A DNA stretch of 64,000 bases from Zopfochytrium polystomum (GCA_025765615.1 JAIVFJ010000052.1:248001-312000), one strand, 5' to 3'. Positions 43,253 to 55,387 are shown, numbered from the stretch's first letter. Translations and numbers: made by a program. Notes: generated by a model not told the origin, from the letters alone.

Positions 43253-43419
43253 CCTCAACACACTGTCTGTCCAATACCTTTTTAGGGCTCTGGAGTCACC
43301 TTCCTGATTTGGGAACTGAAACCCACACAAAACCCCTTCACCAGCCCAGCATCCATCTTTTGCCAACAGCACAAACACCACAAGCAGACAGTAGAGCTGG
43401 GACAAGAAAGAGGAGAATT

Positions 43420-43493
43420 TGGTCACATCCAGACTCGAACTGGAGACCGTCTGTGTGTTAGACAGACGTGATAACCAACTACACCATGTGACC
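43420..43493 (-). tRNA. tRNA-Val(AAC)
   Basis: 74-nt cloverleaf: GGTCACA/TGTGACC, stem TCTGT/ACAGA around loop CTAACAC with AAC, T arm TCCAG-TTCGAGT-CTGGA, discriminator A. Confidence 0.92.
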
Positions 43494-44230
43494 AGTGCAA
43501 ACACTTCGTGGGGTTTGCAAAATCTTGTGGGAAGAACGACAACAACCAGTTTAGCCAAGTAAACAAATAGGCTAGCATGCCTGACTCTTCTACCGTGATG
43601 AGACTTTGCCTTGTGGCAAATGTGTCTCACTTAGGAACATCATACAATTATAAAGAGGCTGGGTGCAGATTTGTGCCTCACTGTAAATGAAAGGGGGGAG
43701 AAAGAAAAAAACCAAAACAGCTTTCCTGATTAAGTGCAAGTGGTATGACGTGAACACAGTTCTGGAGTATGCACACAATCAATGGGCAGTGCTGGAGAAC
43801 AGCTTCCTTTAAGGCTGGCATCTGAGAAAGTGGAGACTGGACCTCGGCCGGATCTCTGCCGGATCTGCTCCAAACCTCTGGCGGATATGGTGGACAGATA
43901 TGGTTACTGCCCACATCTGCCTCACAGATAATTCCCAGTCACTGATATGCAAAAAAGACCAAATATCTGCCCAATCCGCTGACAAAGTCCAGACATCCGC
44001 CCTCCACCAGATATCCAGGGTCTTTAAACAGATATGAGAACACCATGTCTGTGTGTATTCTTGGATACGGAGCTCTTAGTATCTGGTCTGAATCCAGCCA
44101 GCCTTAGCCTCCTTCCTGGCTGGTTTCAGATTGATTGGAAAATAACCCAGAAATGCAGATCAACGCGGAAAGCGCTCCCTGGCAGTAAGGCTCAACAAAG
44201 GGATAGAACAGGCCCACTTCCTGCCAGCCA
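43494..44230. other. Non-genic with an ATCTGC/GCAGAT-rich patch
   Basis: Between about 43845 and 44036 the words ATCTGC, GCAGAT, AGATATC and GGATAT recur every 10-30 bp. Similar patches lie at about 45745-45905 and 58045-58160. Probably a decayed simple or interspersed repeat. Confidence 0.45.
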
Positions 44231-44324
44231 TGCCTTCTACCAGAATCGAACTGGTGACCTTCTCCTGCCGTCAATATTCACTCCTGGTACTAGGGAGACG
44301 CTCTGCCAACTGAGCCAAGAAGGC
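44231..44324 (-). tRNA. tRNA-Thr(AGT) with 21-nt intron
   Basis: Acceptor GCCTTCT/AGAAGGC, D arm TGGCTCAGTTGGCAGAGC, anticodon stem TCTCC/GGAGA with AGT, T arm ACCAG-TTCGATT-CTGGT, discriminator A. The intron sits between positions 37 and 38. Confidence 0.88.
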
Positions 44325-44515
44325 TGTATTCCAGCCTTCCCCGCTGCATTATTTGAAATCAGGACAATATTCTTGTAGTTGCCATTGTGTAAATATTGTA
44401 CTGGGGAAAGACTCTGATTGAGTTCCTTCTCGGTATCCATTATCCTTCATGGATACACTGCCTTGATGAGCGGCTAAGTGCACGCTATTATTAAAAGGGG
44501 GATGTGTGAGGATGG

Positions 44516-44597
44516 GGGCAGATGGCCGAGCGGTCCAAGGCGCTACGTTCAGGTCGTAGTCTCGAGAGGGGCGTGGGTTCGAATCCCACTCTGCTCA
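44516..44597 (+). tRNA. tRNA-Leu(CAG)
   Basis: 82-nt class II tRNA with long variable arm TCTCGAGAGG: acceptor GGGCAGA/TCTGCTC, anticodon CAG in GTTCAGG, T arm GTGGG-TTCGAAT-CCCAC, discriminator A. Confidence 0.92.
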
Positions 44598-46512
44598 TTC
44601 CTCCATCTGTTACTGCGATATCCTGAAAACCTTGGTGAGTGACCCACTTGCAAAGTTGAAATCAACACTCCTGTCAGTGACTGGACCGCAGACAGACCTG
44701 CCAATACAAAGAAATCACTAGTTTGTCAGCATTTTGTTATTTCTGGCAATTTTTCAGCTGACAGTCTCTGGCCCTGTCTCACTCACCAAAATTTTCAGGA
44801 TATCTCTGTAAATAATTTTGCCCTCATGTCTCTGTTGGATGTCACCATTGGTGTCAAGCCGCTTCAGATCAAAAAGTCTGCGCAATTGGAGCCCCACAGT
44901 CCCATTTTCTTAAGGGATCACCTGCCCATCAACCCCTCCCCCACCTCCCAATTGCGCTGCAGACACTTTAATCCACTGTGCTTTGCCTTCATTTGAAGGC
45001 TTTTGTAAGTTTATTATTTATGGTTTGCTCAATGCCACTGTGTTGTCTGTCACACCCTGGAGCCTGATGTAGAACCAGTGGGCTTGTTTGTCTGTAATGT
45101 CCACAAACGCAGCACTGCTGACATTTGCGGTTTCACACTACATTTTGTCACTGAGCTCAAACTGACCCTAAATGGGAGTAGCTACTTTTGCCTCAAGGTT
45201 TCTGGCCTTCCACAACGAGCTGCAATCTTTGAATCCAAAATTGTCTGCTGGACCAGCTCTTTCCCAGTTCGCCAGGGACTGTTCCAGGGTGAGATCTTTG
45301 GTCGAATCCAGCTATAGTGTCGAGCAGAGGGGAACTACAGCATAGATCCAACTATCGTAATCACAGGGTTTGTCATGGCAGAGGCTAGCTGTGAATCCAG
45401 TAATGAATGTAGCTGTCATCCAAAAAAAACCACATATTGTTGGCAGACGATGACAGTGCTGGTGCTGAGGTAAAGCAATTTGGTCAGAGGGATACTGAGC
45501 CTGTTAGAGACGCAGGCTTGCCACTTTGGACACTGGGGAACATCCCAGGACCCAATGCATTAGGTGACGTAATGGCGGTATTAGGCACCCCAGGATAGGC
45601 AGTCAAGTGATGTGGGAGCAAGTTCTACGTCTGTGGGAAACACACACAAAAAAAAAAAAAAGAAAAAAAAAAAAAAGAGAAAAACCACCACACTTATCAG
45701 TCCCAGCACAAACAACAAAGGTTGTGGTCAAACACCAACACATACCAGATATCTGCTTCTGGATGCAGGTCAGGTAGAGATGGACAAGGGTTACTAACCG
45801 ACTTGCAGACATTTGGCAGATAATGATATAAGCAGATGCAGATATCAAATTTGACTGTGTATATCTGCTTTATCTGCTGTATCTGCTGGTGTTCAAGCTT
45901 TTGGAGCAGAATGTGCAGATAGGCATTTGCACCAATACTCTGCCGCAGAAAGGGGGGCATAGTAACGTGGACTTGTTTAGGAGTCGTGCTGGTGCATGAT
46001 TATTGAAAGGTTGTCAACTGCATCACTGCCTGAAGAAAGAAATGAATCTGGGGCCAGTAGCTGTTGGGGCCCTTAAGGCAAATCTGTACAAATGTGATTT
46101 ACTTTCAAATGAGGCGGAGGGTTTGTGGTCTAACAAAGCAGCAGGAAAAATTTCTGCTGTGAATTCCACTGATTGAATACACTTTTGTGGCCTCAATTAT
46201 TGACAATGTTTTTACCAGCCACTGCAATTTGCAGTTTGCTGACAATGACTCGCTTTGGTTTTGTCGACCTGCAATTTGACTTCTTGCTGTTTGTCGCCTA
46301 CGCCTCCTAGCGCATCTGACGACGTCCACTGCCATTGCATCTGGTGCCTGCTAAACCAGCAACCAGACCACCAACAATTCTTGGTCTCAGTACTTTGCGC
46401 TAAAACCAGATCAACAATTCAAACTAGCTCAGTCTTTTGGAGTTAAGGAACCACGGGCAGCTTAAGCTTAAGGTGTGGTGTTCAAGAGAATCAGTCACCT
46501 CATTTATCCACA
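44598..46512. other. No gene recognised; A run and ATCTGC-rich patch
   Basis: A-rich run at about 45648-45677. The ATCTGC/GCAGAT patch at 45745-45905 resembles 43845-44036. The segment 45285-45350 is an inverted partner of 5405-5465. No gene seen. Confidence 0.4.
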
Positions 46513-46607
46513 TGCTCTGTACAGGGATCGAACCTGTGACTTTAGCGTACCTCCAGTCACAAGAGGGCGTATTAGCACTACACTCTAACCAACTGAGTTA
46601 ACAGAGC
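46513..46607 (-). tRNA. tRNA-Ile(AAT) with 21-nt intron
   Basis: Same mature sequence as 16069-16142 but with a 21-nt intron after A37. Acceptor GCTCTGT/ACAGAGC, T arm ACAGG-TTCGATC-CCTGT. Confidence 0.92.
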
Positions 46608-46993
46608 TTCCCCATGAGGACAGCCTACTGCTCTCTCACACCAGCAGAATTTTTTTCAAGGGTGATTGAGGGGGTGCAGGGCTTTCAAAAGGTTAATTGT
46701 GTGGTGTATAATGCAATGTCAGAGCGATTGGTTGGGTGAGATTCTCGTAAGGAAACAATTCCTGAAAGGCCAAAAATTGTGGGTCAAAAGGTGCAGAAGC
46801 CTGCAGCCATTGGACCTCATTGGCGCTCTGCCCATTCCACAATTACTTCAATTGTTCTTCAATTTTCCCTGAAATTTATTGGTGTGCTCAGCAATTGGGA
46901 GATAGAAGTCCGATTACATTCAATTGTCAAAACTGGGCCGAAAGGGCAGATCATGAAGGTTCAGGGTTGAAAGGTGATCCCTGGCAGTGTAAT
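46608..46993. other. No gene recognised
   Basis: Intergenic between two tRNA genes, nothing recognised. Confidence 0.4.
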
Positions 46994-47076
46994 TGAGCAG
47001 AGTGGGATTCGAACCCACGCCTCCGGAGAGACCAGAGCCTTAATCTGGCGCCTTAGACCAACTCGGCCATCTGCCC
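46994..47076 (-). tRNA. tRNA-Leu(TAA)
   Basis: 83-nt class II tRNA: GGGCAGA/TCTGCTC, anticodon TAA in stem CCAGA/TCTGG region, long variable arm TCTCTCCGGAGG, T arm GTGGG-TTCGAAT-CCCAC, discriminator A. Confidence 0.9.
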
Positions 47077-47937
47077 TTCATATAGTATAAACACATTCAG
47101 CAACCACAAAATTTTTGCACAACTTCCTGGCACTATTGCTAAATTGAGGACTCTCAACTATCAGACAGGGTGCTCCAAAACCAGAACCCAATGTGCACAA
47201 ACTGTTGATCTGACCAGGTTAGAGGGGCTTCCTACCTTACCCAACCTGCCAAAGCTGGATTTTACATGTTTTAGGTTTAAATCTGTTGTTGGACAGAGCT
47301 GGTACTAAAAGCATAACACTGGCACTTAGCATGTACACCACCTACTGACCAGTGTGCTACTGTGACTGTAGTAGTACTCAAATCGTCTGGACTATGAACA
47401 AATAGTACACTTTCTGTGTCTGCTCCATTTGTCTATGTGTTGTTTCTTAATTTGAATTTTGTCCTTTGTTGTCTGCCTAGACTAGTAGACTGTCTCTGAC
47501 CCTGTCTGTTGTAGCCAATCCAAATTTCCCCTGCAAAGCTGCTTCCTCCTGCTAAAGTTGACTTGGTGAGGTAGGGCAAGAGGGTCTGAGTCCTGACAGG
47601 CAGCATTCCCCTGGACAGGACAGACACTTCCCGCCTCCCCACCTCCTTTGTAGACAACTGCTCCACCTCCCATAGGTACAGAGACAGATGTACAATTGTC
47701 TGTCCCTGGCGGTCACTCACAAATCCTCTGCCACACCCAAGGGCATCCCCCTCAACTGGGCCAGCAGCACAGCTGGTGGGCTGAGAGACAGGAGCATACT
47801 CTTCACCTGTCCCCTGCAGTCGTTCCTGTCACGCCACAGCCTGTTTATGAGACCACCCTGGTGGCAACTCTGTCTGCAGCCCAGTCAAGGCAATTACTAA
47901 GGTTTCAAATCAACACATTCTCATGACATTTGACCTC
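47077..47937. other. No gene recognised
   Basis: A minus frame of 95 codons (47433-47720) has no motif. Nothing supports a gene. Confidence 0.4.
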
Positions 47938-48002
47938 GTATTGTTATGGTAACAAAGCCGCCCATCGTTATCCGGTTCCAGGTTCGATTCCCCGCGATAC
48001 AC
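47938..48002 (+). pseudogene. tRNA-like segment, unassigned
   Basis: GTATTGT can pair with GCGATAC seven bases before the end, and GGTTCGATTCC matches the B box. The T stem is imperfect and no standard anticodon arm forms in the 65 nt, so it may be a decayed or deleted tRNA gene. Confidence 0.35.
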
Positions 48003-48356
48003 TAATTATACGTCATCCATATGTGATAAATTTCGCGATAACGTACTGCGATACCACATAAACTGATGCTGGAATGCCCTATCCTTGTCGCATCATTTAT
48101 CGTCCGTCGTGTGTTGATTTGGAACCTTAGTGATTACCATTGATTGCAACATACAATAGATGGTTGCTTGCTGTGCACTCTGCTCTGCACACATACCCCA
48201 TACACTCTGTTATAAGGCAAGTTATAAGCCGTCCCTTGCCGTCTCGAAACCGAAAAAAAAACTAACAGCAAAATCGTGGTAAAACTGGTGGTAAACCTTA
48301 CCTCTGGTTGTGAAACTCTTTCAACCTCATCAGCTTGGTTTGTAGGGCTTAATATG
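48003..48356. other. No gene recognised
   Basis: Intergenic flank of a solo LTR. Confidence 0.4.
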
Positions 48357-48770
48357 CGTTAGGCGGAACTGACTGGTTAGCAGCAAGAGGCACAAGACAG
48401 ACCCGAACCTATTGTGACTGTCAGTTATCGTTCTCACAATGCCCATGGGAGAGCGAGCCACCGCCAATGCAGACCTGGGTGCTGGCTTGCGCTGATGACA
48501 AATACTCCGAGTATTAAGTGGAACGGAAACCTGGTGTCAACAGTTTTCCTCCTCCTCTGCTCAAGCAGATAATATAGGAGAGGTTTTTACCCTGTGCCGG
48601 TCACGCTTGCCTAGCAACTATTACAGCGTGTGTATCATCATCATGTATCAATAATTCATAACAGAGTTTTTTCTCCTTTCTCTCCAAGTTGGGGAGAAGG
48701 ACCACCCACAAACACACATCTCCACTTCATTCACTCCTTCCACTCACTCACTCAGAGTAGACTGTTTACA
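48357..48770 (+). mobile_element. Solo LTR family A with target duplication ATATG
   Basis: 414 bp, close to 2285-2699. It starts CGTTAGG (first T changed to C) and ends GTTTACA. ATATG flanks both sides (48352-48356 and 48771-48775). Confidence 0.87.
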
Positions 48771-48930
48771 ATATGAATCGAATTGTATGAAAAAAAGGTC
48801 TGATTTGGGTCTGATTCCTAAAATCAAATCAAATCAAATCAAATGATTGTTTGCCAAAATCAGCCATTTGCGTTTGATTCAAAGCTTTTTAATGAGTATT
48901 TTTTCAAATGTCTGCCCTATTAGGGGTGAT

Positions 48931-49720
48931 TGTTGGAGTTTGCACACATTACCTACACCTTTTAAGATCCTCTGACCTGTCTTCAAGAGTAACGATAAGT
49001 TAAGATGGCATAAGGACTGATCCCAGTGTCATCTACACTTTTCTCAATCTCTGACACTGTACGAGTGCTTAGAGGTGGTTTCAATCCCCAGTCTGGGTAG
49101 ACCACATCAGTGTGCTTCACTCTTGCAATTTGATAGGAATGATTACAGGAGCTTGACAGGGAGCCTGACTTACTTCTTTGCACACATAACTCCATGGAAG
49201 TTCTGGCCAAATCAGCGTGATGCAACAATGATGTCATGCCTGCCTCCTGACTCCTCAAAGTCTAAACTCTATCTCTCAGAGCTAAAAGGCTATCACCAAA
49301 GTCTGATTCCTGAGACCACCTGCAGTATAAAAGGGGGAGCCCCAGCAGCTCCAGAGAAGCATCATCGCAGATCCTGATCACATCTGCCTGCTCTCTCTCT
49401 CCCCTCCAATACAACAAACAAAAACCATTATTCTTATCTGAGTCAACATACCCTCTACCTTGACCTGCGAAGCTCTTCAAGTTCTACCTCGGGTCGATAC
49501 CTCATTCGTATAGGGCGCTTCGCTCTTACAAGAAAAGGGTGTGCTCTGCACTCTAAACAAGACCAATCTGTCTGAGAGCATCGGCTCTCCATCTACTTTG
49601 GCAACAAAGGGTGCTTTGCTCTTAACAAGAGAAGGGCTCACGCTCTAAACAAGCTTTATCGCTCCACGCCGACTCAAGTCTGTTGGCGCCCTTCTGACAC
49701 GCCAGGCGCAATCACCAACA
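48931..49720 (+). mobile_element. Solo LTR, 790 bp (family C), target duplication GTGAT
   Basis: Starts TGTTGG and ends CCAACA, a 6-bp inverted terminus. Flanked by GTGAT at 48926-48930 and 49721-49725. TATAAAAG at 49326-49333 gives a promoter in the expected place. It is inserted into an AAATC-rich repeat whose halves lie on either side. No internal region is present. A diverged piece of the same LTR is at 57971-58034. Confidence 0.85.
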
Positions 49721-50192
49721 GTGATTCGGCCTAAAAATGCCTAATTTGGCGAATCAAATGTCTGGCATACTGCAAAAAATTGTCATTTGAGTTTGGAAAC
49801 CCAAATTGAATCAAGTCAAATTGCAAATCCAGCCCAACCTGTGTTAAACCCTATTGGTTTGGGAAAAAGTCATTCATTCTTAAGGCTGTGCAGTACAGAC
49901 TTGGGACAGACAATCCAGGAAAACGGTCTGCGTCTGCCCTTGTGGTTTCCCGAAAAGAGCCCTCTGTATATGGAGATCCACAGGGTCCCCGCAAGCTTTC
50001 AGGCGGATTCCTCAAAAATCAGGCAGAAAAATTCCAGTTTGGATAAGGATCAGGGTCAAAACTGGCTGACTGCTGAGCCCTACCCAACACAGTCCTTCGG
50101 TCTATCCTCTGACCAAGAGGCAAGTAACTTTTGTGCCTTCAAAACATCACACTGGCAGAGAGACATACCCCTGAAATTGAATACGCATTTTT

Positions 50193-50265
50193 TGGAGAAT
50201 CGGGGTATCGATCCCTGTGCCTCTCGCATGCTAAGCGAGCGCTCTACCATTTGAGCTAATTCCCC
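50193..50265 (-). tRNA. tRNA-Ala(AGC)
   Basis: 73-nt cloverleaf: GGGGAAT/ATTCTCC, anticodon stem CTCGC/GCGAG with AGC, T loop ATCGATA, discriminator A. Confidence 0.92.
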
Positions 50266-50299
50266 AAGTCCCATAGGCAGTATATACAGAACTGATTGA

Positions 50300-50693
50300 C
50301 ATGTGTGTTTGTGAGTTTGTCGGGAGTCCTTCTTGGAGAGCAGGAAAACTCTGCTGTGAGTAATTGAAACATAATGATGATATGCATGCTATAATAGCTA
50401 AGGCTTGGGGTTTGGCTAACCCAACAGGTTCACTGTTGCTTAACAGGCTGCTTTTAGTGGGGCACAGCCTGCAGAATCAAACAAAACCTTGTCAGAACGT
50501 TTTGGTGGCTTTAAAGTTTCCTCTAATGCACATTAACCAGAAAAATTCCAGGCAGAATGATTGGAATGTGAATCCTGGTAAGCCAAACACCCAAGCTGTG
50601 ATAATAGTCACTGGTAGAGCGTAACCAACCCATAATCATCTGCTTGGCAGAGGAGGTGGAAAACTGTTTACACTGGGTTTCTGTTCCACTACA
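50300..50693 (-). mobile_element. LTR family A fragments, interrupted
   Basis: Pieces at 50300-50410 and 50637-50693 match consecutive parts of the inverted LTR at 16791-17204. About 225 bp of unrelated sequence separates them. An old, broken copy. Confidence 0.6.
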
Positions 50694-52145
50694 TACCATG
50701 GGTTCCTATAATTGAATTACCAATTGAATTTCTTTCTTCCAATTAATGAGGGAGCCAGTTCAATTATTGAAAAAATTGGAACAACAATTGGGAATGATTA
50801 AGAAGGACAGATCACTGACAAGGTCTTATGGTGAGGGCAGCCTCCTTTCCACCCACTGTTTTTGCCTTTCAGCAATTGTTTCCTCTGGAGGCCTTTGCGA
50901 AAAAAATTACTCTGATGTGGCATTTCCCACCAAACAATTAAGTTTTCAGAACCACTGCTACATACTCAGACTATTTAAGGCTGTCATCCAAAAAGGCGGT
51001 AGCAGATAGCCCCTTACATGTGCTTCTCATTGTCCTGGTTTTCTTGCAGACATGAAGCAGATACAGATATCCAATCTCTGCGCTTCTTATTAAGTTTACT
51101 CAGAAATTTTCTACTATGCAGACTAAATATTCAGACTAATTGTCAAGCTTCCTGCTCTAATTCCATTGTACAGTTGGGGGGAAAAAGTGCAAAAAGTTCC
51201 AGCGTCCTTCACAGAAGCCCAATATACAAAACTTTCCCAGTTCTCAATCTCTTGATGCCAAACTTTGAGCACAATTAGGAATTTGGTGGAGTGATATGCT
51301 GCTAAAAAATTTTATGAAGTTGCAGCAGCTCAGTCCCCAGATAATAGCAATCAAATAGGAAAACACTGGGAATAGACAGGATCCTCTTGAGTTGCTCTCT
51401 TTGAGCAGTTTGGACGAAAATGCCTCAACAGGAGCTGATTAATAGCGCATCATTTTTCAAATACCAAGTGTGAAACTGAATACACTGTGTGATTTTCAGC
51501 AGCAAAAGAAGTTGGAGCAACCAGATAACTTGCAAACATGCAATTTCTAAACTCAAATACCTTCCCATTTGAAGCCTCTTTAGAGACGCTGCTGAAGAAG
51601 ATAGGCGCTTGTGAAACATTTTGGTGAACAAGTCGCAAGCTTCGTGTGATCAGAAGTTTTTTTTGAACCAATAAGCAATAAGTTTGCAAGTTTTGCTGTG
51701 AATGACTTCTCCAACTTCTGGAGCTGCTGGAAAATGCCACAGTCCATTTCATCATATCAAAGCTATGTATGTGGTGATCTGTTTCAGATTGTTTACCAGT
51801 ACTACTGGTTTGCAGTGTGCAAAGTGTGTAAATCAGATTAGGAAGAGTGAAAATTGACAGGCAGCTCATTTCCAAAATTTTCATGTAAAATTCCTATTAT
51901 CAGGAGAATGAGCCAGACGTCTCGTCAAAATTCTCTAATGTATTTGACTACTAGTGCCCTATCAGTGTACAAAATCTCCTAACAAAATATTGGAAATTGA
52001 CAGAGTTCTCTGCCATGGACTTCTGTCTCAGAATTCAGAAAATTCAGAGTGTCAGAGGACTTTTTTCCCTCCTCTGTACTTCACTATGTTTGATAGTGAG
52101 AAGAGCTCTAGGGTCTGCCTGCAAACACAAGCAAGAAACCCAAAT
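50694..52145. other. No gene recognised
   Basis: A minus frame of 144 codons (51450-51884) has no motif. AT-rich, nothing supported. Confidence 0.4.
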
Positions 52146-52217
52146 GCTTCATTTGTATAGTGGCTAGTACGCCTCGTTGTGGCTGAGGAAACGGTGGTTC
52201 GATTCCACCATGTAGCA
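52146..52217 (+). tRNA. tRNA-His(GTG)
   Basis: 72-nt cloverleaf: GCTTCAT/ATGTAGC (one T-T mismatch), anticodon stem CCTCG/TGAGG with GTG, T arm GGTGG-TTCGATT-CCACC, discriminator A. Confidence 0.87.
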
Positions 52218-53600
52218 ATCAGCTTTGCGCGGTACTTTGCTGCAGACTTGTTGTGGTGGAAACACAAGTTTGTTATCAAGCGCAGGCCTTGATGGGATCA
52301 AGGGAAGCTAGCAGAGCCTTGAGGAATTGGTGACTGCCAGTAGAGTCAGGCCACCCCCAATGCGCCATGCCACGGCCAGCAATCAACGTCAACCACCTTC
52401 ATCTTCTCAATTAGGTCCCAGTCATCAGTGACAGAGGTGCTCGTCTTTGGTGTGGGCTGGGATGCCAGCATGAGGTGAGGTGAATGGCTTATGGACAAGC
52501 TGTTTCAGTGAAGCCAAGTGTGTTGGCATTGAAGGCTCAGGCTGTTTAGGGCAGTGGTTTTGATGTGGGAAGTGGCGCCAGCCACCAGCTGGATGAAAAT
52601 TCAAACTTTGATCCAATCCAAAAAAATTGAAAAAAATAAGCAAACAAAAAAAAAAGTGGAAATGCAGAAACAAAACATTAACCTCCAAGGTCCAACCTGA
52701 TCACAGCCGCAACATCGACAGTAAGTGTTGGGAAAGTTGCAATGGTGAGATTAGTGGCGGTATTTGTTGAAATTCGTTGGGGATGGGATGGAATGCACAT
52801 ACTCTGAGGCGCTCAAGGGCGAGCAGAAAGTTTGCCCGTCCCTTCAAAAGTTCCAATCCCATACAGCCATTGGTGGGCACTTTTGTGGGTGTCAGTGGGG
52901 GAGGGCGATAAAGCCAAGTGCCACTCAGACTGCGACCCGGAAAATCAACTTGGGTGATTTGTGCTGTCTAAAGTTGCAAAAGGAGGAGAAAATCTCAAAC
53001 TGATCGTTAGAAGCCTGGAAGTTGACAGCCCAGGCGTCCTCACTGACATTGTGATCACAATCTCCAACTCCAGCAGTGTTGATCAGGTGCTAGCACAAGA
53101 AGAGCTGTTCATTGGGAGGTGTTTTTTGGTAGTGCCAGCAGCGAAAGGTTGATTGGATGTTTTTAATCACGTCAAAAAAGCCATCTTTGTGGCGCTAGGG
53201 TTAGGCCCCTTTCGCAGCACGAGATTTGCGTTTTTCTAATTTTGTTTTCGATAAAAGAAAGCAATTGTTTGAAAAACAGAAAGGAGGCAAAAAAGGCTAT
53301 GGTGTTCGACAAGAAAGGGCGTACCGTCCTCTAATAGGGAAGGGGAGTATGCTCAGCACCAACCTCTTCAATTTGTGCCTGCTTGTGCTTTGTGGTTGTT
53401 TGGCAGCTTTTAATAGCCCCTGCCTACGCAATCTTCCTGTTCCAGCACTGGCACGTTGTGGAACATGTTTGAAGCTCATGCACCAACTGTACCAGCACAG
53501 TGCTTAAGGCTGAACTCACCCCCACTGCATCTGGAGGTGGTTGCGCTTGGCACCTTCCCCACCAGATGAGAATCTGGGCAACTCATTGGACTGACTCCAG
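52218..53600. other. No gene recognised
   Basis: No motif-bearing frame seen. Confidence 0.4.
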
Positions 53601-53837
53601 TGTCAACAGTTTTCCTCCTCCTCTGCTCAAGCAGATAATATAGGAGAGGTTTTTACCCTGTGCCAGTCACGCTTGCCTAGCAACTATTACAGCATGTATA
53701 TCATCATCATGTATCATTAATTCACAACAGGGTTTTTTTTCTCTTTCTCTCCAAGTTGGGGAGGAGGACCACCCACAAACACACATCTCCACTACATTCA
53801 CTCCTTCCACTCACTCACTCAGAGTAGACTGTTTACA
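53601..53837 (+). mobile_element. LTR family A, 5'-truncated copy
   Basis: The last 237 bp of the 415-bp LTR, from TGTCAACAG to GTTTACA, with few changes. It ends 111 bp before a tRNA-Ala gene. Confidence 0.8.
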
Positions 53838-53948
53838 ATGGTTACAAATAAGACGCACCCAGCTCCTGCCAAGTGAGACTAGATGGAATGTCACAGGCTT
53901 CACAGCAAGTTTTTGTTGTTACTACCAGGGGATACCTGCACTGCTATT

Positions 53949-54020
53949 GGGGGTATATATCAGTGGTAGATAGCTCGCTTCGCATGCGAGATGCCCAGGG
54001 TTCGATCCCCTGTGCCTCCA
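53949..54020 (+). tRNA. tRNA-Ala(CGC)
   Basis: 72-nt cloverleaf: GGGGGTA/TGCCTCC with wobble pairs, anticodon stem CTCGC/GCGAG with CGC, T arm CAGGG-TTCGATC-CCCTG, discriminator A. Confidence 0.88.
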
Positions 54021-54909
54021 CACGGTTGTTGGAGTGCATTGGAGTTATTGGTGTCACTGCCACTCTGGCTGACCAATCTGACAAGAGGAGCTGTTGGGTG
54101 ATGCCCTCACAAAGCCTGTCTTCCAAACAGTCTCCCTGACTGGAAGATGCACATCCAAGAAAACTGCTAAGAATTCCAAAAAGGAGTGACAAGGGCCACT
54201 TGGCTGCAGCCACACCAAAATAACCAGCAAGCACACAAACAGAACCCCACGTGCACACCAAACTTTACAAACCCACCCTTCAATAAATGCCATCTCTAAG
54301 AAATTCAATTGTGTTCTTCTGAAATCCCCTTCCGTTCTACCCAATGAGCCTCCTCTGAACCTCCTATAACACAATTTGAGCTGCCTGTCATTGGGTTGGA
54401 CTCTTTGCACTTGTGCGGAGCTGGTACGCCAGTCCTGCTTGTGGTTAGACCTTATGTCGCCCTAGGAGAGTAACCATCTACTTCTGGCTCTGTTCACATG
54501 GATGACGATAATGATGAATAAATACCAGCCACACTTTGACCATCGATGAAAGATAATAAATAGATTTACGTAATGCCTCCCGCTCGTAAGACGGAAGGAT
54601 GTAGACGTAGAACCTGACCTGAGGGATGGATGGATCAGTGGATCAGTGGAGCATAGAGGAGATGCCACATTACTCCTACTTATGTGAGCGCCCCCGCAAC
54701 GTTAGGTATTAGTCACAATGTGGGAGTCCTAATATTGAGTTCAGCTGTGGTTGCTCCATCACTAGACACTACTAAAAGAGTGCTGAGCAAGAATGAGGGA
54801 AACTGGGGAAATTCTGCTGAACAGAAGCTGTATCAAGGAGGCCAAGGAGAAACATGGAAAGATCACAGCACTCACGTTGAGGATGCTTTTTTTGTTGGTA
54901 AGATCCATA
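54021..54909. other. No gene recognised
   Basis: Intergenic between tRNA-Ala and tRNA-Phe. Nothing recognised. Confidence 0.4.
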
Positions 54910-55018
54910 GCCGTCTTAGCTCATCTGGGAGAGCGTAAGACTGAAGAAGCCACCTGCTGTTCTGTGCGGTGGCCCCCCTGCTATCTTAAGGCACCCGGTT
55001 CAATCCCGGGAGACGGCA
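54910..55018 (+). tRNA. tRNA-Phe(GAA) with 36-nt intron
   Basis: Exon 1 ends GACTGAAG (37 nt), intron 54947-54982, exon 2 starts ATCTTAAGG. Acceptor GCCGTCT/AGACGGC, T arm CCCGG-TTCAATC-CCGGG, discriminator A. Confidence 0.9.
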
Positions 55019-55387
55019 CATCATAAGTCACTGTGCAAGTTTTGTCAACTGCATCAGGACTTGCATATTGGGCCACCACGTCCCTTTATTGCTCATTTCC
55101 AGACTCTGACCAAAACTGATGGCGTCAAGACTGGCAATGACCCTTGTTGTTTCTCTTGTCAAGCAGGCAAGGTGCATGGTCCCTGTTCCATTTGCAGAGT
55201 TGGCACTTTTTCTCTCCTTTCAATGATTTTCTGCGCAAGTTTGCCCAGTTTACAGGGGAGACATCCTCAAATGCTCAGCAGCATATGCCACCATATTATG
55301 AAACAGGCACTTGAAAAAGTTAAAACGCAAAACTGCTTTTCTTTTAGTCAGCGTTGGCAAAAAAGGGATCTGAAATCTGGCCTGCTG
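55019..55387. other. No gene recognised
   Basis: Intergenic flank upstream of the solo Gypsy LTR. Confidence 0.4.
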
